From Ramlibacter agri (lineage in GTDB: Bacteria; Pseudomonadota; Gammaproteobacteria; Burkholderiales; Burkholderiaceae_C): 64,000 nucleotides of DNA. Below the pieces are notes generated by a model. It had not been told where the DNA came from. It ran no database searches and worked only from the letters and a program-made list of their open reading frames with translations. This document shows, piece after piece, positions 1-7,303 of this stretch (the first letter of the stretch is position 1; each line of letters starts with the position of its first letter). The stretch lies in NCBI RefSeq assembly GCF_012927085.1, contig NZ_JABBFX010000001.1, positions 1,612,001 to 1,676,000 of the forward strand, given 5' to 3'. The translations under genes and the position numbers were made by a program.

Positions 1-454
1 GCTCGCCGAAGCGCACGCAGACGTCGAAGGCGTCCTCGGCCAGCGGCGGCGGGTTGACCGACAGTTGCAGCTGCACTTCCACCTGCGGGTGGCGCTTGCT
101 GAAGCTGGCGATCAGCGGCGCCACGTGCATGCGGCCGAAGCCGAGCGTGGCGTTCACGCGCAACAGGCCCTGGGGCTCGGCCCGGGTGCCGCGCAGCTCG
201 CTTTCGGCGGCCTCGATCTCCGCCAGGATGCGGCGGGCGTGCTGCAGGTAGATCTCCCCTTCGGCCGTCACGCCCAGGCGGCGCGTCGTGCGGTGGAGCA
301 GGGGCACGCCCAGGCGCGCTTCCAGCTGGGCGAGCCGCTTGCTGACGGCGGGCGTGCTGACCTGCAGCTCGCGCGCCGCCGCCGACAGGCTGCCGCAGCG
401 CACCAGCTCGGTGAAGAACTGCATCTCGGACGACGCGGCGGGTCCACTGCTCAT
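1..454 (-). CDS. LysR-family transcriptional regulator (C-terminus outside window)
   Basis: The first 151 residues of a LysR-type regulator are present; the rest lies beyond position 1. The start ATG (452-454) gives MSSGPAASSEMQFFTELV, followed by a winged HTH with the typical pattern GSLSAAARELQVSTPAVSKRL and then LEARLGVPLLHRTTRRL. The start of the effector-binding domain follows (LRVNATLGFGRMHVAPLI). Proteins of this type usually control a neighbouring catabolic or transport operon and bind a small acid. It is divergent from the TIR-like gene at 513; the tartrate dehydrogenase and Bug genes further on are its more conventional targets. Family assignment is firm; the ligand is unknown. Confidence 0.93.
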   Translation of the reverse strand, partial: MSSGPAASSEMQFFTELVRCGSLSAAARELQVSTPAVSKRLAQLEARLGVPLLHRTTRRLGVTAEGEIYLQHARRILAEIEAAESELRGTRAEPQGLLRVNATLGFGRMHVAPLIASFSKRHPQVEVQLQLSVNPPPLAEDAFDVCVRFGE

Positions 455-477
455 TTGCGTGATTCTCTCCCACGCGA

Positions 478-488
478 CTAACGGTTAG
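478..488. promoter_or_regulatory. small palindrome between divergent LysR and TIR-like genes
   Basis: CTAAC and GTTAG are inverted arms around one central base, in the 58-base gap between the two divergent starts. Its position fits an operator overlapping one or both promoters. Binding by the adjacent LysR protein is only inferred. Confidence 0.3.
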
Positions 489-512
489 AGTTGCGGCCTG
501 CAGGAGGAAGCA

Positions 513-1568
513 ATGTCCAAATCCGCGGGCAACGGCAACGATAGTGCCGGCATCGAGAAGTCTCTGGAAAAGATCGCGCGCACCATCAAGGAACTGCGCG
601 GCTATGACGTGTCCGCCATCAAGGATCGCTGGGATGGGCAGCTGGAAGTGCTGCAGCGGAAGATCAACGGCCACGTGGCCGACGCCTTCGGCGCCGGTTC
701 GCCCGAGTACAAGAGGCATTCCACCGGCCCGCTGGACGCGTCGCTGGACACCACCTTCAGCGACCGCTTCACGCCGGAGGAGTTCCACGAGGCCTTGCGC
801 ACGGGAATTCAGCAAGCGGTCAGCAAGCTGAATGCGGCCAGCGAAGCCTTGCGCAAGCGCATGAACGCGCCGGCGGAGCCGCCGGTCGCGACGCCTGCGC
901 CCACGCCCGCGCCGACTCCGGCGCCTACGCCTGCGCCGACCCCGGCGCCTACGCCCGCCCCGACGCCGGCGCCCACACCCGCTCCGACCCCGGCGCCCAC
1001 ACCCGCTCCGACCCCGGCACCCACGCCCGCGCCGAAGCCGGCTCCGGCGCCGGCCCCCACGCCCGCGCCGACCCCGGCGCCGAAACCCACTCCAGCCCCC
1101 GCTCCCAAGGCCGCCCCCGCGCCTGCCGCCAAGGCGGCGCCGGTCCCCACCTCCGCACCGAGCCCCGCTGCCATGTCCACACCTGCATCCACCGGCGGCA
1201 CCCGCGTCGCCATCGTCTGTCGCGATGACGAAGCCGGCGAGGCCATCACCAATTTCGTCGCCGACCTCGGCCTGGAACCCGTCATCAGCATGGAGCCGCG
1301 CGTCGACGCCTCGCTGGACGTGCTCGAAAGCCTGCGCCAGGCCGACTTCGCGCTGGTGCTGCAGGGCGAGCGCCAGCTGGAGGTCGGCTTCCTGCTGGCC
1401 GCGGTGGGCAAGCAGCGCATGTGCGTGCTGCAGCCGCCCGGCGAGGAACTGCCCGGCCTCGGCGGCCTCGCTCGCCACACGATGGACGAAGGCGGCCTCT
1501 GGCGCCTGCTGCTGGCCCGCACCATGAAGCAGGCCGGCATGGAGGTGGACCTGAACAAGGCGCTCTGA
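513..1568 (+). CDS. TIR-like (CAP12/PF10137-type) predicted nucleotide-binding protein with long Pro-Ala-Thr linker
   Basis: A 351-residue protein in three parts. Residues about 8-120 form an alpha-helical N-terminal domain (IEKSLEKIARTIKELRG, then RWDGQLEVLQRKI). Residues about 120-228 are a low-complexity linker of PTPA units. Residues about 230-351 match the TIR-like domain of predicted nucleotide-binding proteins: TRVAIVCRDDEAGEAI at the first strand, LGLEPVI, QADFALVLQ, then LEVGFLLAAVGKQ, where Glu290 aligns with the catalytic Glu of bacterial TIR NADases, and finally the family-typical end MEVDLNKAL. AGGAGG at 502-507 sets the start. Relatives include standalone TIR proteins and the TIR domain fused to STING in CBASS. 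No cyclase or sensor gene is adjacent. NADase activity and a defence role are inferences; the family call comes from motif recognition. Confidence 0.75.
   Translation: MSKSAGNGNDSAGIEKSLEKIARTIKELRGYDVSAIKDRWDGQLEVLQRKINGHVADAFGAGSPEYKRHSTGPLDASLDTTFSDRFTPEEFHEALRTGIQQAVSKLNAASEALRKRMNAPAEPPVATPAPTPAPTPAPTPAPTPAPTPAPTPAPTPAPTPAPTPAPTPAPTPAPKPAPAPAPTPAPTPAPKPTPAPAPKAAPAPAAKAAPVPTSAPSPAAMSTPASTGGTRVAIVCRDDEAGEAITNFVADLGLEPVISMEPRVDASLDVLESLRQADFALVLQGERQLEVGFLLAAVGKQRMCVLQPPGEELPGLGGLARHTMDEGGLWRLLLARTMKQAGMEVDLNKAL
886..1170 (+). repeat. in-frame tandem coding repeat (Pro-Thr-Pro-Ala units)
   Basis: A degenerate 12-base unit encoding P-T-P-A is repeated about a dozen times inside the TIR-like gene, then decays into P-K-P-A and A-P-A-A variants. 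The repeat separates the helical domain from the TIR-like domain. Such arrays expand and contract by slippage, so linker length probably varies between strains. Confidence 0.85.
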
Positions 1569-1577
1569 CGCCGCCTG

Positions 1578-1607
1578 GGCATTGTTGAACCAGGATTCAA
1601 CAATGCC
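1578..1607. promoter_or_regulatory. perfect 12-bp inverted repeat upstream of tartrate dehydrogenase gene
   Basis: GGCATTGTTGAA (1578-1589) and TTCAACAATGCC (1596-1607) are perfect inverted arms around six bases. It sits just after the TIR-like stop and 66 bases before the dehydrogenase start. The arms are AT-rich for this genome and no T-run follows, which favours an operator over an intrinsic terminator. The inner TTGAA/TTCAA suits a LysR- or GntR-type dimer. Confidence 0.5.
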
Positions 1608-1672
1608 TTGAATTCCGGCGTGTTCCTTTCCCGGCCCGGCCTCTTACAGTGCCCCCGGTGAAAGGACACGCC

Positions 1673-2743
1673 ATGAAGACATATCGCATCGCCTGCATCC
1701 CCGGCGACGGCATCGGCAAGGAAGTCGTGCCGGCCGGCCAGGAAGTGCTGGAGGCCCTGGCCCAGAGCGGCAGCGGCTTCCGTTTCGAGTTCACCAGCTT
1801 CGGCTGGGGCGGTGACTGGTACCGCGCGCACGGCAAGATGATGCCGGACGACGGCCTGGACGCACTGCGCGGCATGGACGCCATCCTGTTCGGATCGGCC
1901 GGCGACCCGCACATCCCCGACCACGTCACGCTCTGGGGCCTGCGCCTGAAGATCTGCCAGGGCTTCGACCAGTACGCCAACGTCCGGCCGACGCGCATCC
2001 TGCCCGGCATCGACGCGCCGCTGAAGCGCTGCGGCCCCAAGGACCTGGACTGGGTGATCGTGCGCGAGAACTCCGAAGGCGAATACGCCGGCGTCGGCGG
2101 CCGCGCCCACCAGGGCCACCCGATCGAGGTGGCCACCGACGTCAGCATGATGACCCGCGCCGGCGTCGAGCGCATCATGCGCTTCGCCTTCAAGCTGGCG
2201 CAGTCCCGCCCGCGCAAGCAGCTCACCGTCGTCACCAAGTCCAACGCCCAGCGCCACGCGATGGTGATGTGGGACGAGATCGCGCTGGCGGTCAGCCAGG
2301 AGTTCCCCGACGTCAAGTGGGACAAGGAACTGGTCGACGCCTGCACCGCGCGCATGGTGAACCGCCCCGCCTCGCTGGACACGCTGGTCGCGACCAACCT
2401 GCACGCGGACATCCTGAGCGACCTGGCCGCGGCGCTGGCCGGCAGCCTGGGCATCGCGCCCACCGGCAACATCGACCCCGAGCGCCGCTACCCCAGCATG
2501 TTCGAGCCCATCCACGGCTCGGCCTTCGACATCATGGGCCAGGGCCTCGCCAACCCGGTGGGCACCTTCTGGAGCTGCGTGATGCTGCTGGAGCACCTGG
2601 GCGAGCAGGAAGCCGCGCGCCGCCTGATGCAGGCCGTGGAGGAAGTCACTGCGGATCCCAAGCTGCACACCCGCGACCTCGGCGGCTCGGCGAAGACGGC
2701 CGAAGTCACGGCTGCGGTGCGCCACCGATTGCTGAACCGCTGA
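1673..2743 (+). CDS. ttuC: tartrate dehydrogenase/decarboxylase or D-malate dehydrogenase
   Basis: A 356-residue member of the isocitrate/isopropylmalate dehydrogenase family. It shows the N-terminal IPGDGIGKEV motif, the substrate-loop Arg residues in YANVRPTRI, VRENSEGEYAG, TKSNAQ, and the metal/NAD region (ATNLHADILSDLAAAL, then FEPIHGSAFDI). The QGFDQYANVRP pattern resembles TtuC/DmlA enzymes rather than LeuB. It would oxidise and decarboxylate tartrate or D-malate with NAD in the cytoplasm. The ATG at 1673 is chosen because AAAGGA lies six bases upstream; an in-frame GTG at 1649 is possible. The following Bug binding protein suggests coupled uptake and use of a hydroxy-diacid. Substrate choice among tartrate, D-malate and related acids is not settled. 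Confidence 0.88.
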   Translation: MKTYRIACIPGDGIGKEVVPAGQEVLEALAQSGSGFRFEFTSFGWGGDWYRAHGKMMPDDGLDALRGMDAILFGSAGDPHIPDHVTLWGLRLKICQGFDQYANVRPTRILPGIDAPLKRCGPKDLDWVIVRENSEGEYAGVGGRAHQGHPIEVATDVSMMTRAGVERIMRFAFKLAQSRPRKQLTVVTKSNAQRHAMVMWDEIALAVSQEFPDVKWDKELVDACTARMVNRPASLDTLVATNLHADILSDLAAALAGSLGIAPTGNIDPERRYPSMFEPIHGSAFDIMGQGLANPVGTFWSCVMLLEHLGEQEAARRLMQAVEEVTADPKLHTRDLGGSAKTAEVTAAVRHRLLNR

Positions 2744-2793
2744 TTCCGTGCCACCGTAAGCATGCCAACCCAAGGAACAAAGGAGACAAGAGC

Positions 2794-3747
2794 ATGAAGC
2801 GTTTCATCCCCGCGCTCGCGCTGGCGCTGCTGGCGCCCGTCGCGATGGCCCAGCAGGTCACCTGCCCCGAGAAGAACGTGCAGTACTGGCAGGCCTTCCC
2901 GCCTGGCGGCGAGTCCGACTCCTCGGCGCGCCACCAGCAGCTGGTGCTGCACAAGAAGTGCCCGAACATCGACACCATCGTGCAGTACAAGTCGGGCGCG
3001 GGCGGCGCGCTGATGTGGACGCAGATGAACCAGCTGCCCGGCGACGGCCTCAACGTGGTCGGCATCAACCTGCCGCACATCGTGTTCCAGCCGATCCAGG
3101 GCGACGTGCAGTACAAGACCGGCGACGTCACGCCGGTGTTCTGGTTCCACTTCACGCCGGACATCCTGGTGGTCAACTCGAAGAGCCCGATCAAGAACTT
3201 CCAGGACTTCGTGGCGGCGGCCAAGGCCAACCCCGGCAAGCTCAGCCTGGCGGGCTCGGGCCAGTACTCGGCCAACCACGCCGCGCATGAGCGCCTCGAC
3301 GCCGCCTTCGGCATCAAGACGCTGTACGTGCCCTTCAAGGGCACCGGCGACCTCGCCACCAGCGTGATGGGCGGCCAGGTCGACGGCGCGATGACGTACA
3401 CACCCTTCGCCATCGTCAACAAGGAGAAGGTGCGGCCGCTCGCCGTGGCCATGGAGCACCGCCATCCGCTGATGCCCGACGTGCCCACCTTCAAGGAGCT
3501 GGGCGTCGACTGGGTCGACGGCGCCTACCGCGGCATCGGCGTGCCCAAGTCCACGCCGGTGGCCGAGCGCAAGCGGCTGTCGGACCTCTGGCGCGCGCTC
3601 AACAACGATCCGGAGATGAAGGACCTCGCGGCCAAGAACGGTTTCGAACTCGTCAACGTAGGCATGGAAGAGATGGATGGCTTCATGGCCAGCAAAACCA
3701 GGCTCTACACCGAAGGCGCGGCGCGCATGGGCCTGGGCAAGAAGTAG
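2794..3747 (+). CDS. Bug/TctC-family tripartite tricarboxylate transporter binding protein
   Basis: A 317-residue periplasmic protein. It has a signal peptide (MKRFIPALALALLAPVAMAQ) and a Bug-type two-lobed fold recognised from PFKGTGDLATSVMGGQVDGAM and the C-terminal GIGVPKSTPVAERKRL region. Bug proteins deliver carboxylic acids to TctAB permeases encoded elsewhere; no TctA or TctB gene is in this window. AAGGAGA upstream of the ATG at 2794 is a good ribosome binding site. It lies 50 bases after the dehydrogenase gene, so the two are probably cotranscribed. Burkholderiales carry many Bug paralogues, so the ligand (tartrate or malate by context) is inferred. Confidence 0.88.
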   Translation: MKRFIPALALALLAPVAMAQQVTCPEKNVQYWQAFPPGGESDSSARHQQLVLHKKCPNIDTIVQYKSGAGGALMWTQMNQLPGDGLNVVGINLPHIVFQPIQGDVQYKTGDVTPVFWFHFTPDILVVNSKSPIKNFQDFVAAAKANPGKLSLAGSGQYSANHAAHERLDAAFGIKTLYVPFKGTGDLATSVMGGQVDGAMTYTPFAIVNKEKVRPLAVAMEHRHPLMPDVPTFKELGVDWVDGAYRGIGVPKSTPVAERKRLSDLWRALNNDPEMKDLAAKNGFELVNVGMEEMDGFMASKTRLYTEGAARMGLGKK

Positions 3748-3761
3748 TCGGTTGGAATAGA

Positions 3762-3780
3762 GCGCACATATGATGTGCGC
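3762..3780. repeat. perfect inverted repeat after the Bug gene
   Basis: GCGCACAT and ATGTGCGC flank the trinucleotide ATG. It lies 15 bases past the Bug stop codon. It could act as a Rho-assisted or mRNA-stabilising hairpin, or as an operator for the kinase gene downstream. There is no T-run. Confidence 0.5.
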
Positions 3781-3791
3781 GTGACGCACGG

Positions 3792-3809
3792 CGTAGGTCT
3801 TCTCCTACA
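3792..3809. promoter_or_regulatory. CGTAGG-N6-CCTACA inverted repeat
   Basis: The spacing and arms are nearly the same as in the element at 24431-24448, and the half site recurs at 55599-55609. All three lie 50-75 bases upstream of a plus-strand start codon, which suggests a shared regulator or sigma factor. Confidence 0.4.
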
Positions 3810-3818
3810 CCACAGTTC

Positions 3819-3858
3819 GGGGCGGCGCTCTACCATGGCGCACTCAAAGCGCCGCCCC
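3819..3858 (+). promoter_or_regulatory. 11-bp GC-rich hairpin in the kinase leader
   Basis: GGGGCGGCGCT (3819-3829) pairs exactly with AGCGCCGCCCC (3848-3858) around an 18-base loop. The hairpin ends nine bases before the kinase ATG at 3868. It could terminate upstream transcription or restrict ribosome access. No purine-rich ribosome binding site is visible between hairpin and start. Confidence 0.5.
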
Positions 3859-3867
3859 TTGTAGTAC

Positions 3868-6800
3868 ATGCCTCCCACAGCTCACGCGCCGCAGCGTGCC
3901 GACGATTTCCTCGCCGGTGGCGGCGAGCTGGGTGCCTTGATCCGGGCGCATGACTGGAGCGGCAACCCGCTTGGCGAACCCGCGGAGTGGCCGCGCAGCC
4001 TGAAGACCGCAGTGCGCATCATGCTCACTTCTCGCCAGCCGATCTGGATCGGCTGGGGCCCCGAGCTCAGCTACCTCTACAACGATCCCTACAAGGCCAT
4101 CATCGGCGGCAAGCATCCGTGGGCGCTGGGCAAGCCGACGGCGGCGGTCTGGAGCGACATCTGGCCCACCATCGGCCCGCTGCTGTCGACCGCGATGACC
4201 GGCGACGGCACCTACGTGGAAAGCCAGCTCCTGATCATGGAGCGCAACGGCTACCCGGAAGAGACCTACTACACCTTCTCGTACAGCCCCATCCCCGGTG
4301 ACGACGGCGCGCCGGCCGGCATCATCTGCGCCAACACCGACGAGACGCAGCGCGTCATCGGCGAACGGCAGCTGGCGCTGCTGCGCGAAGTGGCCGCGCG
4401 CACCGCGCAGGCGCGCACGCCGGCGCAGGCCTGCACGCGCTGCGTCGAGGCGCTCGCCACCGACGCGCACGACCTGCCGTTCGCGCTGATCTACCTGGCC
4501 GCGCCCGGCGAGGCGGACTACACGCTCATGAGCGCCACCGGCCTGCCGGACGGCCACGCTGCGGCGCCGCGGCAGCTGCTGCCAGGTGGCGCGCCCTGGG
4601 ATCTCGCCGGCCTGGACACCGAGCCGCGCGTCGTCAAGCTGGACACCTCGTACGCGCCGTGGCCCGGCGGCCCCTGGTCCGCGGCCGCGCGCGAAGCGGT
4701 GCTGCTGCCGCTGCCGGCCGCGGGCGAGAGCGGCTCGCGCGGCGTGCTGGTAGCCGGCCTGAGCCCGGTGCGCCTGTTCGACGGCGGCTACCGCGATTTC
4801 CTGGTGCTGGTGGCCAAGCAGGCCGCGGCCGCCGTCGCCAACGCGGAGTCCTACCAGGCGGAGCAGCGGCGGGCCGAGGCGCTGGCGCAGATCGACCGCG
4901 CCAAGACGCTGTTCTTCTCCAACGTGAGCCACGAGTTCCGCACGCCGCTCACGCTGATGCTGGGCCCGCTGGAAGAAGCGCTGGCCGACCGCGCGCAGTT
5001 GCCGCCGCGCCACGCCGAACTGCTGGAGCTGGCGCACCGCAACAGCCAGCGCCTGCTGCGCCTGGTCAACACGCTGCTGGATTTCTCGCGCATCGAGGCG
5101 GGCCGCGTGCGCGCCGCCTTCCAGCCCACGGCGCTGGCGGAGTTCACGCGCGAGCTCGCCTCCAACTTCGAGCTGGCGACCAGCCGCGCCGGCCTGCGGT
5201 TCACCATCGACTGCCCACCGCTGCCGCGCGCCGTCTACGTCGACCACGGCATGTGGGAGAAGGTCGTCCTCAACCTGCTGTCCAACGCCTTCAAGTTCAC
5301 CTTCGAGGGCGGCATCGCGGTACGGGTGCGGCCTTCGGAGGACGGTATGCAGGCGTTGCTGGTCGTCGCGGACACTGGCGTCGGCGTGCCTGCGCACGAA
5401 TTGCCGCGGCTGTTCGAACGCTTCCATCGCGTGCAAGGGCAGCAGAGCCGCTCCTTCGAGGGCTCCGGCATAGGCCTGGCACTGGTTCAGGAACTCGTGC
5501 GCCAGCATGGCGGCAGCATCCATGCGGACAGCGCGCCGGGTGTGGGTACCACCTTCACCGTCGCACTGCCCTTCGGACCCGAGCACCTTGCCGGCCGCGC
5601 AGGTCGGCGCGGCGCCGCAGGAGGGCGAATCCGCCAGCGGTGCCAACTACGCGGAGGAAGCGCTGCGCTGGTTGCCGGCGGTGCAGGCGGAGCAACCCGC
5701 GGTGGCGCAGCCGCACGCCCACGGCCGCATCGTCGTGGCCGACGACAACCCCGACATGCGCGAGTACGTCTGCCGGCTGCTCGGCGCGCATTGGGAAGTG
5801 GTGCCCGTGGCCAACGGCGAGGAGGCGCTGGCGAGCGTGCGCGAGCGCAAGCCCGACCTGCTGCTCACCGACGTGATGATGCCGAAGCTGGACGGCTTCG
5901 GCCTGCTGCGCGCCATCCGTGCCGATGCGGCGCTGGGCGACCTGCCGGTGATGATGCTGTCGGCGCGTGCCGGCGAGGAAGCCCGGGTGGGCGGCCTGGA
6001 GGCCGGCGCCGACGACTACCTGGTGAAGCCTTTCTCGGCGCGCGAACTGGTGGCTCGCGTGCGTTCCAACCTGGAACTGGCCGCGGTGCGGCGCGCCGCC
6101 GGCGCGGCCCTGCGCGCCAGCGAGGAACGCCTGCGCGACCTGAACGGGCAGCTCGCGCAGCGCGTCGCCGAGGCCGGCGAGCAGGACCGGCGCAAGAACG
6201 AATTCCTGGCCACCCTGGCGCACGAACTGCGCAACCCGCTCGCGCCGCTGCGCAATGGCGTCGAACTGATGAAGCGCTTCGGCGTGGCGCAACCGCAGCG
6301 CGTGCCCGACATCGTGGCGATGATGGAGCGGCAGCTCGCGCACATGGTGCGGCTGGTCGACGACCTGATGGACATCGCCCGCGTCAGCCGCGGCAAGGTG
6401 GAGCTGCGGCAGGAGCGCGTGCCGCTCGCGGGCATCGTGGAGTCCGCGCTGGAAGGCTGCCGCCCGCAGGCGGAACGCGCCGGCCACGCGCTCACGGTCG
6501 ACGTGCCCGCCGCGCCGGTGTGGCTGTTCGGCGACCCCACGCGGCTCGCGCAGGTGCTGGGCAACGTCCTGAACAACGCGGTCAAGTACACGCCGCCGCA
6601 CGGCCACATCGCGCTGCGCGCGCGCATGGAGGACAGCACCGCCGTCATCGAGGTGCAGGACGACGGCGTCGGCATCGCGCCAGAGCTGGCGGGCAACGTG
6701 TTCGACCTGTTCGTGCAGGGGCCGCAGACGCTGGCGGCGGCGCAGGGCGGCCTGGGCATCGGCCTGTCGCTGGTGCGCCAGCTGGTGGAGATGCACGGCG

Positions 6801-7288
6801 GCTCGGTGGCGCTGCGCAGCGAAGGCGCGGGCCGCGGCACCACGGTGCGCATCAGCTTGCCGCTGGCGCCGGCGCAAGCGGCCCCGCGGGCGGGCGCGCA
6901 GGCGGCCGAAACGCAGGCTTCCGGCCGCGGCCAGCGCGTGCTGGTGGTGGACGACAACGTCGACGCCGCCAACTCGCTGGGCCTGCTGCTCGCCATCGGC
7001 GGCCACGAGACCTGCGTGGTGCACAGCGGCCAGGAGGCGCTGTCCGCGGCCAGCAGCTTCCGGCCGCAGCTGGTGCTGCTGGACATCGGCCTGCCGGACC
7101 TGAGCGGCTACGAAGTCGCCACGCGGCTGCGGCAGGCGCAGGACGGCTCGCCGCTGCGCATCGTGGCGCTGACCGGCTGGGGCAACGAGGCGGCGCGCGA
7201 GAAGTCGGCGTCCTCCGGCTTCGACCTGCACCTGACCAAGCCGGTGCAGATGGACGTGCTGCAGCAGTTGTTGCGCGACGGCGCGTGA
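3868..7288 (+). pseudogene. hybrid sensor histidine kinase/response regulator, single-base frameshift
   Basis: Two frames together encode one protein of about 1,140 residues. The first frame gives a PAS domain (about 30-165), a GAF domain (about 170-330), a HisKA box with the phospho-accepting His355 in NVSHEFRTPL, and an ATPase domain (NLLSNAFKFT, DTGVGVP, GSGIGLAL). The frame breaks at 5588-5589: removing one T of CTTG rejoins GPEHL to PAAQVGAAPQ. The second frame then gives a receiver (LLLTDVMMPKLDG), a second HisKA (AHELRNPLAPLRNG, His at 6221-6223), a second ATPase domain (NVLNNAVKYT, GIGLSLV) and a C-terminal receiver (LVLLDIGLPDLSG). Such proteins relay phosphate from a cytoplasmic PAS/GAF sensor. 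The downstream half is fully intact, so the defect is either recent or a sequence error. The start is uncertain because no clear ribosome binding site is seen. Confidence 0.85.
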
Positions 7289-7303
7289 CGGCGCTGCCGC
7301 AGT

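Noticed and set aside
886..1170. Tandem repeat considered as CRISPR or intergenic satellite
   Set aside because: The unit is about 12 bases without spacers and stays in frame, so it is a coding linker repeat.
809..2773. Long minus-strand frame of about 650 codons opposite the TIR-like and dehydrogenase genes
   Set aside because: It is the complement of two well-supported genes; its Ala/Gly/Arg-rich translation has no recognisable domain. GC-rich DNA often leaves such frames open.
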